Shown here one piece after another: positions 53,540 to 64,000 of a stretch of DNA of 64,000 nt; position 1 is the first letter of the stretch; the number at the start of each line of letters is the position of its first letter. The DNA comes from Tenodera sinensis (Eukaryota > Arthropoda > Insecta > Mantodea > Mantidae). The stretch covers positions 147,283,565-147,347,564 of the forward strand of contig CM060964.1 in the NCBI GenBank assembly GCA_030765045.1, given 5' to 3'. The notes under the pieces are model-generated. The model ran no database searches, was not told where the DNA came from, and saw only the letters and a program-made list of their open reading frames with translations. The translations under genes were made by a program, and so were the position numbers.

Positions 53540-55010
53540 GTTTATACAGTACAGTGTCTTAAGTGAAGTGATTGGCAATATAACACCAAAAGTACAGTGC
53601 TTCCTCTCATTTGCAACAAGTGATGGAAGAATTCTGTTCTGTGGGAAATTAGCAAATGCAGTCCAGCAATCTCAAGTCTTGAATCATTTAGCAGGTAGTA
53701 AACATAGAATGGCCACTTCATGAACAACTTCTAGAAAAGTTCTTTTAGGTGAAGCAGCTTCCCCTTCACTTATCCTAGTTTGAAGAAGTCCCTAATATTA
53801 TGCAAAACTTTTCTTTTGTGTGATATTCCTTTATATAAATTGAGAAGTCCAGACCTCAAACATTTTTTTACAAAATACTCAAATTTCAAAACACCAGAAA
53901 AATCAACATTAAGAAAATTGTATGTGCTTACCTGTTATGAAGAAATGCTAAGAAGGATCAAAGCAGAATGTGAAAATAAAAAAAAAATAAAAAAAAAAAA
54001 AAGAATTGGGTAAGCATTGGCAAGTCACTGGACACTAGCAGTAGAAAAGTGGGAAATATGGTAGGTGTGCTAGAAAAAGATTAAATAATTTCCAAGTGGT
54101 GTTTTCTATTAACATTTAGAGAAATGTCAGCATCAAATCATGTAACAAAGGCTCACTTATTCAATGAATCTCTGCTGTTATTATGGCTGACTGGCTGAAA
54201 TTTGATAATGTTTTACTACTAAAAGTAATATATAGTAGGTCATAGTGAATATCGGTAGCATTATTTTTATAACTGATATTTGTAAATATGTATGTATATA
54301 TAATTTTGCTAGAATCTATTTGTTATATATAACATGTAAACTACACTGACGTTGTCTATTGCTGTAACAGGCCTAATGACAATAAAATCTATGATTTCTA
54401 TGATTTCTACTACAGGTGCTAACCCATGCTTGAATAAGGCAGCCAAAGGCCTTTTAGCTATAGCAAAAAGGTGTTTGTGAAAGCTCTAACAAGAATTGAT
54501 TTGTTCAGAGCCAGATCTTACACTTCCGCCTATTTTCATAGCTATTCATTGAGGACATAGTTGGAAGTAGCAGTGTATTATGCAAAAAATTTTGAAAATT
54601 TTACATCTGTAATTAATGAACTAAGGATGCCCTTCTTCAACTGAAATTCTTCAGAATTTACTCACCATAGTAAATAAAAAATAAAAAATGAATTGTCTCA
54701 TATCTGCAAATTTGAGTTTTTGTTTCACTCTATCAAAAAATTAGAAACATCAGCCAGCTTGTTAACTAAGAGAGTCAAAGAAGTGCACATTGAGAATAAA
54801 AATAATTCACACAAAGTTCCAAAAGTGGAAATTATTAAACAGAAATTTAAAAGTGAGCTCAGAATAAATGGTAGGGTTCATACTGTGTGTAGAATTGCCG
54901 AGGTTTTGGAAGGGGAAATAGACTATGAAATTGAAAATGTGTGTACCATTGACATTCCTTTAGTGAAATATGCAAGACTATCTTCTTGTTATGTAAGATC
55001 CTTCTCTTAG
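53540..55010 (+). pseudogene. hAT transposase with CGGBP1-like N-terminus, decayed
   Basis: FATSDGRILFCGKLANAVQQ (BED-like zinc motif with the second Cys lost), SQVLNHLAGSKHRMA, IPLYKLRSPDLKHFFTKYSN and TPEKSTLRKLYV appear from 53590 to 53930. From 54740 to 55010 come SIKKLETSASLLTKRV, KFKSELRINGRVHTVCRIAE and KYARLSSCYVRSFS, the C-terminal region just before the dimerisation motif. The DDE core between them is missing or unreadable, with an A-run at 53980. Confidence 0.6.
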
Positions 55011-55830
55011 TATTGCTGCTTTTTCAAGACAACTGACATTGGTTTGTGATGGAAAACTTTGGGAAAGTTCTTGTGGTTCACTGCAAGAGCCAGTTGTTTC
55101 AATCCACCACTGTCTCAGCATGACTTTATGAGCTATCTTTAACCTTAGTAATATTGAAACAAATATTTTTGTATTTTTCTTACATAAAAAAATAAAATAT
55201 TTTAAAGCTTTGTAGCACATAAAAATCTGTTCCCTAGTTATAACCATTCATCCTGGTTTCCTGCATTCTATTTGTTAAGCAAGATCTAAACCAATTTATA
55301 AAGATCTCACTGAAACTATAAAATTTCAACTTTTGCAGCAAGAGATTATGATCAATACTGTCAAATGCCTTAGCTAAGTCACAGAATGTTCCTAATGGTA
55401 ATTCTTTTTTTATCCAAGGCTGTTACTACTTCAGAAGTTAGCATGCACTTGTATGTGGCACTTTCAGTTGACTTTCTTTTTGTAAACCCAAACTGGGTTG
55501 CTGATTAAAAGGGTTTAGCTCCATGTATTTTATAACCTGATCACATATGGCTTTCTCCACTACTTTAGAAAAGGCTGTCAGGGGCAGAAAGGGCCTGTAA
55601 TTGGAGGTCAGCCTTTATCTCCTTTTTCATATGAAGGCTTAACCATTGTCTGTTTCATTTTTTCTGGAACTGTCCCTGACAAATAAAGAATGAGTGCATA
55701 TTTTACTAAGTGGCTTACTCAATTCCATTAGGCAACATCTTAACAATTTGGCACTTATCTCCTCCCAACCATGAGAGGTTTTGCTTTTTAACAAGGTAAT
55801 AATAGTTCCTATCTCTCTGGGCATTGTGTA
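55010..55830 (-). pseudogene. Non-LTR reverse transcriptase, decayed
   Basis: The minus strand reads LKSKTSHGWEEISAKLLRCC, MELSKPLSKICTHSL, then YRPF-like sequence, TFCDLAKAFDSIDHNLLLQK-like sequence in another frame and the start of the next block. This is fingers and palm of a CR1/Jockey-type RT with frameshifts. An endonuclease piece of probably the same element is at 56850-57390. Confidence 0.6.
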
Positions 55831-56271
55831 GGCCCAGAATTAACAATTTATTTTGGAATATGCCAGTTTTACAATTGTAAATGCATTTGAGTTTGGGTTA
55901 TATCTGTTTTGCTTTCCACCACATTAAGGAAGTATGTGTTAAAGGCACTGGCCATGGCACAGTAATTATTGTCTTCTTCATTTCCATTACTTATGTGAGG
56001 AATATCACTTTTGGGATTACTTTCCCCTGTTTCAGTTTTTATTATATTTCACATTGTTTTAATTTTAATATTGGATTCATTAATAGGTAGTGAGTAATGC
56101 CTTTCTTTCACTTCATTAATTACTCTTTTAAGTATTTGACATATTTTCTGCAATAGCTTTAATGTTTGAGTGATTTGTGTGATATAGGAAGAGCAAATAA
56201 GTCTAGAAAAATATTATCTATAGTTGTTGCAGTGTTCATCTGCATTCTGTTTAGAAAGGAACTACATATTC

Positions 56272-56890
56272 TAAACTAAATAGAATAGAATAGAATTTAT
56301 TGTGATTCAATACAGTGAGATTCACAACTGAATCATGTCAATAATATATACATTGGATTGCGTTACAGCTTAAAACACAAATAAAGTGGAACAATCAAAC
56401 AATTATTTATAATAAATACTCTTCAATAGTATAATAGGCTCTATCAGAAAATTATGCAAAGCTTTTTTAAATTTACAATCATTTTTTACAAGTTTAATTT
56501 CTTTTGGTTAAGCATTATAGAATTTTACCCCCATAAAACTAGGCATCCTCTCATAAAGATGAAGCCTGTGACCCTTAATGTAAAAATCATTCTTATTTCT
56601 TGTACTGTTATTATGATTAGCAGAATTAACTGACATTTGTGTTTTGAACTTTTTTAAGTACAGGATGGTTTGATATATGTAAAGACTGGGAAGTTTTAGA
56701 AGCTTTAACTGTCTGAAGGAGTGCCTACAAGATTCATTGCTTGCAAGATTAGCAAGGTACCTAACAGCCCTTTTTTATAGTAAAAAAATTTTATTGAAAT
56801 TTACTTTACTAGTACTGCCCCATAATTCTATGGTGTAGGTAGTGTGTGCTTGAACGAGGGAAAAATACATTAAATGTATGTAACAGGGCT
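56272..56890 (-). pseudogene. Non-LTR RT C-terminal end with TAGAA repeat tail
   Basis: The minus strand reads ELWGSTSKVNFNKIFLL, KRAVRYLANLASNESCRHSF, LKLLKLPSLYIS, then relics of the end motif to PIYTIEEYL. The 3' end at about 56275-56297 is GAATAGAATAGAATAGAAT-like on the plus strand, a short tandem repeat tail as in CR1-group elements. It seems inserted between the RT and endonuclease halves of an older element. Confidence 0.55.
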
Positions 56891-56899
56891 AAGTGAGCT

Positions 56900-57390
56900 T
56901 GGTTTTAATTTCACTGTCATTAAGTGTGTTTACATTAAAATCTCCACAAACTACTATTTTAGCACTTTCAGTGTAAATGTACAAGATTGTTCCTTTTAAT
57001 CTGCTTATAAATTCTTGGAGGTTTCCTGTGGGAGCTCTCTATACTGCCAAAAGCCTACTTTTACTGAACTACTTTCAAATTTCTTTTCCTCGCAAAATGA
57101 TGCAACATTTATGCTGGTGAACCATATTGTTGTGTTAGCAAATTACTCACCGCTCCACAATTCAGTCTACTTCCACAAAAACGGGAACATAATGTGTACT
57201 TACTGAAATTCACACTTTTTAGTTCCTCTTCTGTCACGCCTGTTGAGCAAATTACTGCTATGTGATAATATAAATCTTGAACATGTAATAGTTTATTACT
57301 GTCAATTGACTCATACAGAGTGTTTGACATTATCACACTATTTACAATGTTTACAAAATATATACAGATCAAAGTTATTTTATGCAAAAG
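56900..57390 (-). pseudogene. EEP endonuclease piece of a non-LTR element
   Basis: The minus strand reads GVTEEELKSVNFSKYTLCSR, then LLAVYRAPTGNLQEFISRLK and SAKIVVCGDFNVN, the GDFN box of the endonuclease. It is in the right order upstream of 55010-55830. Confidence 0.6.
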
Positions 57391-57569
57391 TTTGTAACAA
57401 TAATAGTATTTGTATCACAATATATACATACTTTGTAACAATTAAAATTCCAAATGTAGTTCATCCACTTTATACAAACATTTATGAATAAGATCCTGCT
57501 TTAGTATATTCTTAAATCAATTTTTTGTACAAGACTAAATTTCAACAGGTAGTTTATTACACGGTATAC

Positions 57570-57570
<1 letters not shown>

Positions 57571-57630
<60 letters not shown>

Positions 57631-57662
57631 CCTCCCTCCCTCCCTCCCTCCCCCCCCCCCCC
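57571..57662. repeat. Compound microsatellite (TC)n-(CCCT)n-(C)n
   Basis: A pure TC run, then CCCT units, then 12 or so C. It yields an Arg-Glu repeat on the minus strand that is not a gene. Confidence 0.95.
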
Positions 57663-58395
57663 TTGTATTAAAGTGAATATTTTGTATTGTGTTATGCGGA
57701 TGTGTTTCACTATACCTCTGGATACCATTGTTTTATACACATGTAATGATACAGTAGTTAGAATATTTTCCTTAGTAAACACATTTCTGTAAGATTCTAG
57801 TTGACGAATATGAACATAATTATTATACACTTCTTCTGTAAAACTAAAATTCTATTAATCTATACCTTTGCAGCTCCTCCCCAAACTTCTAAACGACAAC
57901 TCTGATACGGAAAAATAAGACCATAGCACATAATTTCCATTGTATGTTCATTCACATATCAGTAGTCTAAAGAATAGATATATTTACTTATTTTATTACA
58001 GACACTGTTAATGAGTTCAGACCAGGTTAGTTTACTGCGTATTTTTTACCCTAATAAGGGATAAGATGCACTCTGTGTCAGATTAACCATGCAGGAGATA
58101 GTTTCATTTCTTCCTCCTAGGTCAAATATCATAACTTTGGTTTTTTCTTTATTTACTTTTAGTTTATTACATTCAAAATGGAAGACTACGAAGCAACAAC
58201 GAAGCTGTTGGCGATTCATTGGTGAGGTGAGAACCTATTACTGCTGTTTGTTTATAATTCTGAGAAGAGCTTTGAATGCACTGCAGCCATTTTACTATTA
58301 CGGCACTACAGTGATAATATAAAACTGTTACCTAAAACAAACTTAAATATGCTCCTAAGTAATTAAGAGATAATTATTTCTGAATAAAATTTAAG
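57663..58395 (-). pseudogene. Region with a small non-LTR RT fragment
   Basis: On the minus strand near 57960-58190 one reads CNKLKVNKEKTKVMIFD and then LGLKIRSKLTWSELINSVCN, the thumb of a non-LTR RT. The rest of the interval is unassigned. Confidence 0.4.
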
Positions 58396-58399
58396 GGAA

Positions 58400-58943
58400 T
58401 GTATCATTTCCTTCATTTCATACAATGACTGCCTATTGGTTCATCGCTATATTTTTTATGTCTCTGGTATAATGGTGGTGTATGTTTTGGGCTTACTAAA
58501 AGTGGAATAATTTCTGTATGTTGTATACCTGTTTTGTTGGAGTATGATGATTAAAGCTGCAAATTATTTTGATGACATGGTTTTGTAAGATCTCAAGTTG
58601 ATGTACTTGAGCTTTTGTACACGATTGCCACCTATGTGCATGAATTTCAGGTGAGACTATAAGCTATTTTTTAAAATTGTTCTAGGGAATCCTATATTTC
58701 TCAGTCTTGCAACACCACTAATTGATAAAGGAATGTTGCTCTCTATGTGGTTATTCCAACTAAGGATAACATCTAATGTAAGCCCAAGGAAGGTAAAATA
58801 TTGCACTTACTGTATTATTTCATTATTAAGTTTTAAATGTGGTGTTGAACAACTGATTTTGTGAAGCACATATACTTAGTTTTATATTTACTGTTAATTT
58901 ATTCATTGTGATCCATTGGTTTAATAAGTCTGTTTGCATATTC
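58400..58943 (-). pseudogene. Non-LTR RT thumb, left of the piggyBac insertion
   Basis: The minus strand reads MQTDLLNQWITMNKLTVNIK, then FLGLTLDVTLSWNNHIES after a frameshift. It continues the RT palm at 61287-61540 once the piggyBac element is removed. Confidence 0.6.
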
Positions 58944-58947
58944 TTAA

Positions 58948-61282
58948 CCTTCCGGCGAGCACGCCTAATTTTGTCACATGAGCAGGCGTGCGTTGTAAAA
59001 TTTACAACATGGACATTTTTAAATGATAGCAAGCGTATGATAAACAAACTGGTTAATATTTTGAATAAAACAGATCAAAACAACTATTATCACATCCTGT
59101 AACAAAAACTTAGCTCTTTTAGTTCTCTATGATACCATTTTATCCAGCTATTCTGAAACACATTCACTATCATAACACCTTTCACATACAATTTGTTTCT
59201 TAGTGTGGCTTTTACAAGCAAAGTTTCCGCATCTATCACATTTAATGGAAGTTGAGGAATTTTTTTGATGTCCACAAAGGATACATGCCCCACGTTTCTT
59301 TGCCGGAGGTTCAAGGATCATATCTTCAGAAGACGATGCTTCTCCACGGAACTGCATAAGAAATACGGTGAGATTGGCTGGCAGCGATTTGAGTTGGGTT
59401 CTAGATGCAAGTTGTTCTTTCATAAGACTTTCTGCTAGCTTCTTGAGGTAAATACGTCTTCGTGAAGTTGCCTCTGGCTTTGTAAAGGAAAACAATACCT
59501 GCAAATTTATACCAGCAATGTTCAAAAGGGTGAAGAATATAGCCAATGACCATCTTCTAGTAATCCTTGAAATGGAGTAAGAGGCACACATTTTATCTAC
59601 AACGTCAACTACACTTTTTGTCATATTGTAGTCCGTGATTATTTCTGGTTAGTTAGTTTCTTCATCAAGTGCTGCTGTGTCATGCATAGTAAACAGAAGT
59701 ACGACAGCACAGTTTTTACGAGGAACATATGAAACTAAGGTCTTGTCCTTCTGAAATCCATACAATGCTTTTCCAATTTCTCTTGTTTTGTTTGGAAGAA
59801 ATTCTGGAGGAATTTGATGTTTGTTCTTCCTCATTGTTCCAATACATGTAATTTTCTTTTGCAGTAAATATTCAGCAAGTGGATAGCTTGTGTACCAATT
59901 GTCAGTAGTTAGATTCCTGTTGGAGTTTTCTATTGGCACCACAGGTTTCTTCACTATATCCTCAGGAGCATTGGATATGCGGCAGTACCCTTCTGGTTGC
60001 ATATCGCAATAAACCTCCAGATTACTGCAATAAAATGGTTTTGCATCGCATAATACAAACATTTTTATTCCATATTTAGCTGGTTTGCAGGGAATGTACT
60101 GTATCCATCCACATCAACCTCTAAAGGGATGAAGCATTTCATCTACTGTGGTGAACTCACCTAGGGTATAAGAATTTTGACAATTAGCAACAAAAGCTTT
60201 AACATTGTACGAATTGCAGCCAACTTATCAGTTTTTCTCCTATCATTCCTCGTTTCCATGTCATCAAACCGCATACAACGTAGAAGAAACAGAAACCTTT
60301 TGTAACTCATTGCAGCCCTAAGCAATGGAATTCCTGTTCCATCTGCCGCCCAAAGTTCTTTTACATTAGCATGATGACCCTTTCTTGTACCAATCAAGAA
60401 AAGAATCCCCAACACTGCCATTTTTTCGTGTCTTGATGTCACTTTATTATCCCTTTCATGCGAGAATTTATGAGTGCCTCACTGTCTAGTTATATACATA
60501 TTTTTATAGTTTACGATTTCATCAATAATGTCAACGTCAATTATTTTCAGAAAAGCCCAGACCTCATCGGTTATGTCCATCACATTTCTCTTGGGGCCTG
60601 GCAGAATTTTCACAATGTTTTTTCTTTTGGTTTTTGAAAGTTTAGCACACTCACTTTTACACCAACGCGCAACTTGGTCTTTTCCAATAAAGAATTCCAG
60701 CTCTTCCATGGGCTCTACGAAATCATCACCATCTGCAGCTTCCAGTTCGGATTCGCTGTCATGGTCCTCGAATTCAATGTTTTTGTCACTCAAATCCACG
60801 TCCTTTCCTCCAGTTCTGAAAAGTCTGAATATACTTCATCATTGCTCTCTAAGAGTAACTTGCAAATTTCCTCTTCTGATAAACCTTTTGAACTAAAATA
60901 AAATAACAAAATAAACGTGCCAATATAACAAATTCAACATTTTTTATGCAGCTATTGAAAATAAAAAAATAACAGTGAATAAGTACATTTCACTTTTTAT
61001 TACACTCACTTCTGCACATTGACCGCTAGAAACAAAGCTTGCAACTGTTACAAGAGCAGGCGCGCATTGTACTTATTACATCATTCAACACCTCATTGCT
61101 TACAATGCAAAAAACAAACTGACAAAGCTGAACAAGGAAACTAAAACCATAGTAACATTGTCGAGTAAACAACAATAGAGGAATACATTGTAGCGGTGGC
61201 ACATTAGCTCAAGATTAAGGCATTGATAAAGCATAAAAACAGCTGCTGTTGTACTTTTTACAACAGCGCGCCCGCCGGTGGG
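58948..61282 (-). mobile_element. piggyBac DNA transposon, 2.3 kb, TTAA-flanked
   Basis: TTAA at 58944-58947 and 61283-61286 borders inverted ends CCTTCCGGCGAGCACGCC and, inverted from the right, CCCACCGGCGGGCGCGC. Subterminal AGCAGGCG(T/C)GCG(T/C) direct repeats occur near 58982 and 61051. The transposase gene fills the middle. It inserted in a non-LTR RT whose halves flank it. Confidence 0.85.
59148..60890 (-). pseudogene. piggyBac transposase with C-terminal Cys domain
   Basis: N-terminal acidic part: LSEEEICKLLLESNDEVYSD, a frameshift, then NIEFEDHDSESELEAADGDD. Next KRNIVK-like and MAVLGILFLIGTRKGHHANV (helical domain). TTVDEMLHPFRG carries the first catalytic Asp, followed by a TGA stop. 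LTTDNWYTSYPLAEYLLQKK has the second Asp, and SVVDVVDKMCASYSISRITR has the third. The C-terminal domain CILCGHQKNSSTSIKCDRCG to CERCYDSECVSE has the zinc-binding Cys pattern used for end binding. Defects are few: an N-terminal frameshift, a stop near 60480, the TGA near 60115, and a shift near 59648. All three catalytic Asp remain, so it died recently. It cuts and pastes at TTAA. Confidence 0.85.
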
Positions 61283-61286
61283 TTAA

Positions 61287-61540
61287 AAAGTGAGCATCTT
61301 TGCCAGTGTAAAATGGTGACACATTATCAGCAAATAATGTAACCTTTCCAGTTAAGTTTGTTTGTAATGTCATTAATTAATATTAGAAAGAGAATGGACC
61401 CTAGTATGTATCCTATTTTCAGTAGATCAGATTTTACATCATACGTATAAACAAACTGGTCACAGTTTTTGAGAAAGCTTTCAAACCACATATGTGAAGT
61501 ATGTCATATTCCTATTTTCTCTACTTTAAGTAGGTAGTTG
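61287..61540 (-). pseudogene. Non-LTR RT palm, right of the piggyBac insertion
   Basis: The minus strand reads GYILGSILFLILINDITNKL and then, shifted, ADNVSPFYTGKDAH, i.e. the QGSxLGPxLF and YADD boxes (YADD changed to ADN). Confidence 0.6.
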
Positions 61541-61619
61541 GAAATAATGCCAACCAGTGGCGGTTCCTGGGGGATCGCATACTTGCAACTGCACACCCAC
61601 TAATTTTTTCTGCATGTGA

Positions 61620-61620
<1 letters not shown>

Positions 61621-61666
<46 letters not shown>

Positions 61667-61668
61667 AG
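61621..61668 (-). repeat. (GTT)n, the AAC-repeat tail of I-type copy 2
   Basis: GTT units with one GAT directly follow the 3' end of the retrotransposon in its sense. Copy 1 has the same end with three units (48241-48249), so this is the element tail and not an independent microsatellite. Confidence 0.8.
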
Positions 61669-64000
61669 CTAATGCTGGATTTCTGACAATGAAGTCATTA
61701 ATCCTCTTGCTCTCCAATATTTTTCACTGATGGATGGGGCACTAGAAGTGGCCTGGCATATTTGAAGGTGGTCTCGATCCATTTCCTCTTGCAGATCACA
61801 TAGAGGACAGAGTGGTGAAGAATATATCCCAATTCTGTTTAAATGTTTTGCCAGACAATCATGTCCTGTAATCAACCTGAAGGTTGCAACTGCTGTTTTT
61901 CGAGGATACTCAGGAATCACTGTTTGAATGTTTGGTAGTTCCCATCTTTTATTCTTTGATTTTTCATAGTAATATTTTGCAATAATTTTTTTGAATTCAG
62001 AGTTGACTAATCTTTTAGCTGCATAAAATGGTAAATTAACTATAGATTTTTGTACACCGCTGGTACCCTTTTTTGCAAGAAAATCAGCTTTCTCATTACC
62101 ACTCAGTCCACAGTGAGCCGGTATCCATTGGAAGACCAGGTGTTTTTGAAGTGCTGTTAGATGGCTAAGCATCTTCCAACATTCTATAATAGTTTGGTTT
62201 TTTGGTGACAACTTGGAAGTAATTGCTATAATTGCTGCCCTGGAATCTGAGAGAATAACTGCTTGCTGAAAATGTGAAATTCTGTACAAAAGATTTTGTA
62301 GGGCCATTCGAATTGCTTCAATTTCTCCATCAAAGTTAGTAGTTCCATAACTTAAAGATTTGTAATAGGAAAAGAGGTGACATGTGACTCCAGCACCTGC
62401 TCCATCTTGGTTTGATATCAATGATCCATCAGTATAAATATGGAGCCACTCATGTTCTGGAAATCTAGTATGGATTGTCTCTAATGCCAATAATTTTAGA
62501 ACACTAGTTGGAGTATCACTTTTTTTAACTTCTTCTGTCAGGTGTAAATAATATGTGATGTCTAATGTATGTGTTGGATTGACTTTAGATATGAAGTTTT
62601 CCTTTGAATTAGGAAGGTGTACATTCTTCTTGATGTCTTGAATTTTGGAAAGAAAGCTCTCCTGAGTCTTTAGTGTATGTGTAAAATTTCTCTTGTGCCA
62701 TGTATTGAATGGGAGTCTGATCAACTTTTCGTGTTGAATAAGAGCCGCTTTTTCTATTTCATATTCAATGGGGTATTGGTTGGTTAGTATTTCCATAGCT
62801 GCTATTGGTGTGGTTTTGATAGCACCTGTAATTAATCTCAGACTTTGGTTTTGGAAGATTTGAATTTTTTTTGTGTTTGCTGTTACAAGAACTTCGCTGC
62901 AGTAAGTAAATAATGGCTTTATATATACATTGTATGTTGTGTTAAGCGTTGCTCTGGAACATCCCCACTTCATTCCTGTTAGACGTTTTAACAGTGAAAG
63001 GCGCCTCTCTGCTCTTTGTATTATATTTTCTATTTGTTTGGTCCATGTAAGTTTGGTATCAAATGTAACTCCTAAATACTTTGCTTCCTTTGTTTCTGAT
63101 AATTGTTGACCCTCAAAATTTAGTTTTATTTTTAGTGGTTTTTTTCTTAGTGAAAAGATTTGGTAGTTTGATTTTGTTGTATTAGGAGTCATTAAATTTT
63201 CTTTGGTCCACTTCTGTAAGTTGGTTAAGGATTGTTGCATGGTTTTTTCCAGTTCTGTACTTTTGCTTTTAGGTTTTGAAGTCCACATTACTAAGTCATC
63301 AGCAAATAGTGCACACTTCACGCCTGATTCTTTTATTTGTTGTGGTAGATCATTAATAAATATATTAAAAAGTGTAGTGCTGAGCACTGCACCTTGTGGT
63401 AAGCCACAGTGTACTTGTTTATATTTAGATATATTTCTTCCATATCTGGTTGCAATAAAGCGTTGTGTTAGGAAATGACATAGCCATGAAAACATTGGAC
63501 CTTGTATCCCTATTTTTTTTACTTTCTTTAGTAGTTTTGTTCTGCATATAGAATCATATGCACTTTGAAAATCAATAAAAACTGATAAATTATCTTCTTT
63601 TCTATTGAAGGAGTCTTTGATTTCTTGACTGAGAAGTAAGACTTGTTCATTTGTAGAGTGGAACTCTCTGAATCCAGCTTGACATGGGGAAATTAAATTT
63701 TGTGATTCTAGAAACCAATTTAACCTATTTGACACCATTCTTTCCATCACTTTTGCTATTATGCTGGTAAGAGCTATTGGTCTATAATTTTTTATTTCTG
63801 ATGCTGTTTTGTCTTTCTTCAAGAGTGGGACAATTATTGCTTTTCGCCATTCAGCAGGTACAGTGGTTTTCCAGGATAGATTGTAGAGTTTCAGTAGTTG
63901 TTGTTTTGCTGTTTTTCCAAGGTTTTTTATGAACTCTGGATGTATGTGATCTGGTCCAGGAGACTTTTTGTTTTTTAGATTATTTATTGCAATGTTCAAT
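61669..64000 (-). CDS. I-type non-LTR ORF2, copy 2, uninterrupted, continues right
   Basis: The 776 visible residues are open to the window edge. RT: NKKSPGPDHIHPEFIKNL, YRPIALTSIIAKVMERMV, QAGFREFHSTNEQ, VFIDFQSAYDSI, CGLPQGAVLSTTLFNIFIND and the catalytic CALFADDLVMWTSK near visible residue 225. RNase H: HIYTDGSLISNQDGAGAGV, DGEIEAIRMAL, ILSDSRAAI and GNEKADFLAKK, all four acidic residues kept. A zinc-like tail LCPLCDLQEEMDRDHLQIC ends it. RT plus RNase H plus a triplet-repeat 3' tail fits the I group. The endonuclease and ORF1 must lie beyond 64000. With no break in 2.3 kb, this copy may be active. Confidence 0.9.
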   Translation of the reverse strand, partial: LNIAINNLKNKKSPGPDHIHPEFIKNLGKTAKQQLLKLYNLSWKTTVPAEWRKAIIVPLLKKDKTASEIKNYRPIALTSIIAKVMERMVSNRLNWFLESQNLISPCQAGFREFHSTNEQVLLLSQEIKDSFNRKEDNLSVFIDFQSAYDSICRTKLLKKVKKIGIQGPMFSWLCHFLTQRFIATRYGRNISKYKQVHCGLPQGAVLSTTLFNIFINDLPQQIKESGVKCALFADDLVMWTSKPKSKSTELEKTMQQSLTNLQKWTKENLMTPNTTKSNYQIFSLRKKPLKIKLNFEGQQLSETKEAKYLGVTFDTKLTWTKQIENIIQRAERRLSLLKRLTGMKWGCSRATLNTTYNVYIKPLFTYCSEVLVTANTKKIQIFQNQSLRLITGAIKTTPIAAMEILTNQYPIEYEIEKAALIQHEKLIRLPFNTWHKRNFTHTLKTQESFLSKIQDIKKNVHLPNSKENFISKVNPTHTLDITYYLHLTEEVKKSDTPTSVLKLLALETIHTRFPEHEWLHIYTDGSLISNQDGAGAGVTCHLFSYYKSLSYGTTNFDGEIEAIRMALQNLLYRISHFQQAVILSDSRAAIIAITSKLSPKNQTIIECWKMLSHLTALQKHLVFQWIPAHCGLSGNEKADFLAKKGTSGVQKSIVNLPFYAAKRLVNSEFKKIIAKYYYEKSKNKRWELPNIQTVIPEYPRKTAVATFRLITGHDCLAKHLNRIGIYSSPLCPLCDLQEEMDRDHLQICQATSSAPSISEKYWRARGLMTSLSEIQH

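Noticed and set aside
57501..57830. Minus-strand Arg-Glu repeat frame
   Set aside because: It is a translation of the TC microsatellite.

Overview
This window is eukaryotic DNA, almost certainly from an insect. It carries spliced exons with GT/AG borders, one host gene spread over more than 22 kb, tRNA-derived SINEs, and Jockey-, I- and RTE-type non-LTR elements. It also carries Penelope-like elements (PLEs), piggyBac, mariner, PIF/Harbinger and hAT transposons. The tail of one SINE (10500-10662) resembles repeats I associate with cockroaches and termites, but that is memory and not a test. There are no operons, Shine-Dalgarno sites or prokaryotic genes.

Layout. 1-4.9 kb: an inverted PLE pair split by a Jockey-like retrotransposon with a 12-bp target duplication and a complete 914-residue ORF2. 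5-9.9 kb: unassigned DNA and a ruined minus-strand non-LTR element. 10.1-14.5 kb: a decayed hAT transposase gene split by a SINE and by a 2.6-kb LTR element whose two LTRs look identical and whose single ORF fuses gag and protease remnants to about 98 Gly-X-Y collagen triplets. 15.3-23.4 kb: microsatellite, MITE, RTE relic, mariner relics, a 197-bp tandem duplication and a Harbinger relic. 23.4-46.1 kb: a minus-strand host gene of four recognised exons (46124-46142, 44522-45351, 36153-36398, 23438-23632), all in compatible phase. The protein looks like the N-terminal, low-complexity half of a LIN54/Mip120-type protein of the DREAM/MuvB complex. Its introns hold piggyBac, PLE, SINE, hAT, ISXO2-like and mariner-like debris. 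The exons for the DNA-binding CXC domains were not found and should lie beyond the left edge. 46.6-52 kb: a palindrome and a decayed I-type retrotransposon carrying a 436-bp fold-back insertion. 52.2-61.6 kb: a hairpin cluster, hAT and non-LTR relics, and a piggyBac element with TTAA borders inserted in an older reverse transcriptase. 61.6-64 kb: a second, uninterrupted copy of the I-type element that runs off the right edge.

Two things stand out. First, the LTR element appears to have captured a host fibrillar collagen mRNA, and the insertion is young. Second, ten hammerhead-ribozyme motifs, intact or decaying, sit near the ends of PLE-related pieces. Three of the PLE loci plus the 436-bp fold-back are built as inverted pairs with ribozymes on the outer flanks, while a fifth locus (41.1-41.5 kb) has one copy. 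The ribozymes fall into families with different ultra-short palindromic stem IIIs (ACGU, AGCU, ACUAGU, ACAUGU). Apart from the LIN54-like exons, every coding stretch I recognise belongs to a mobile element.
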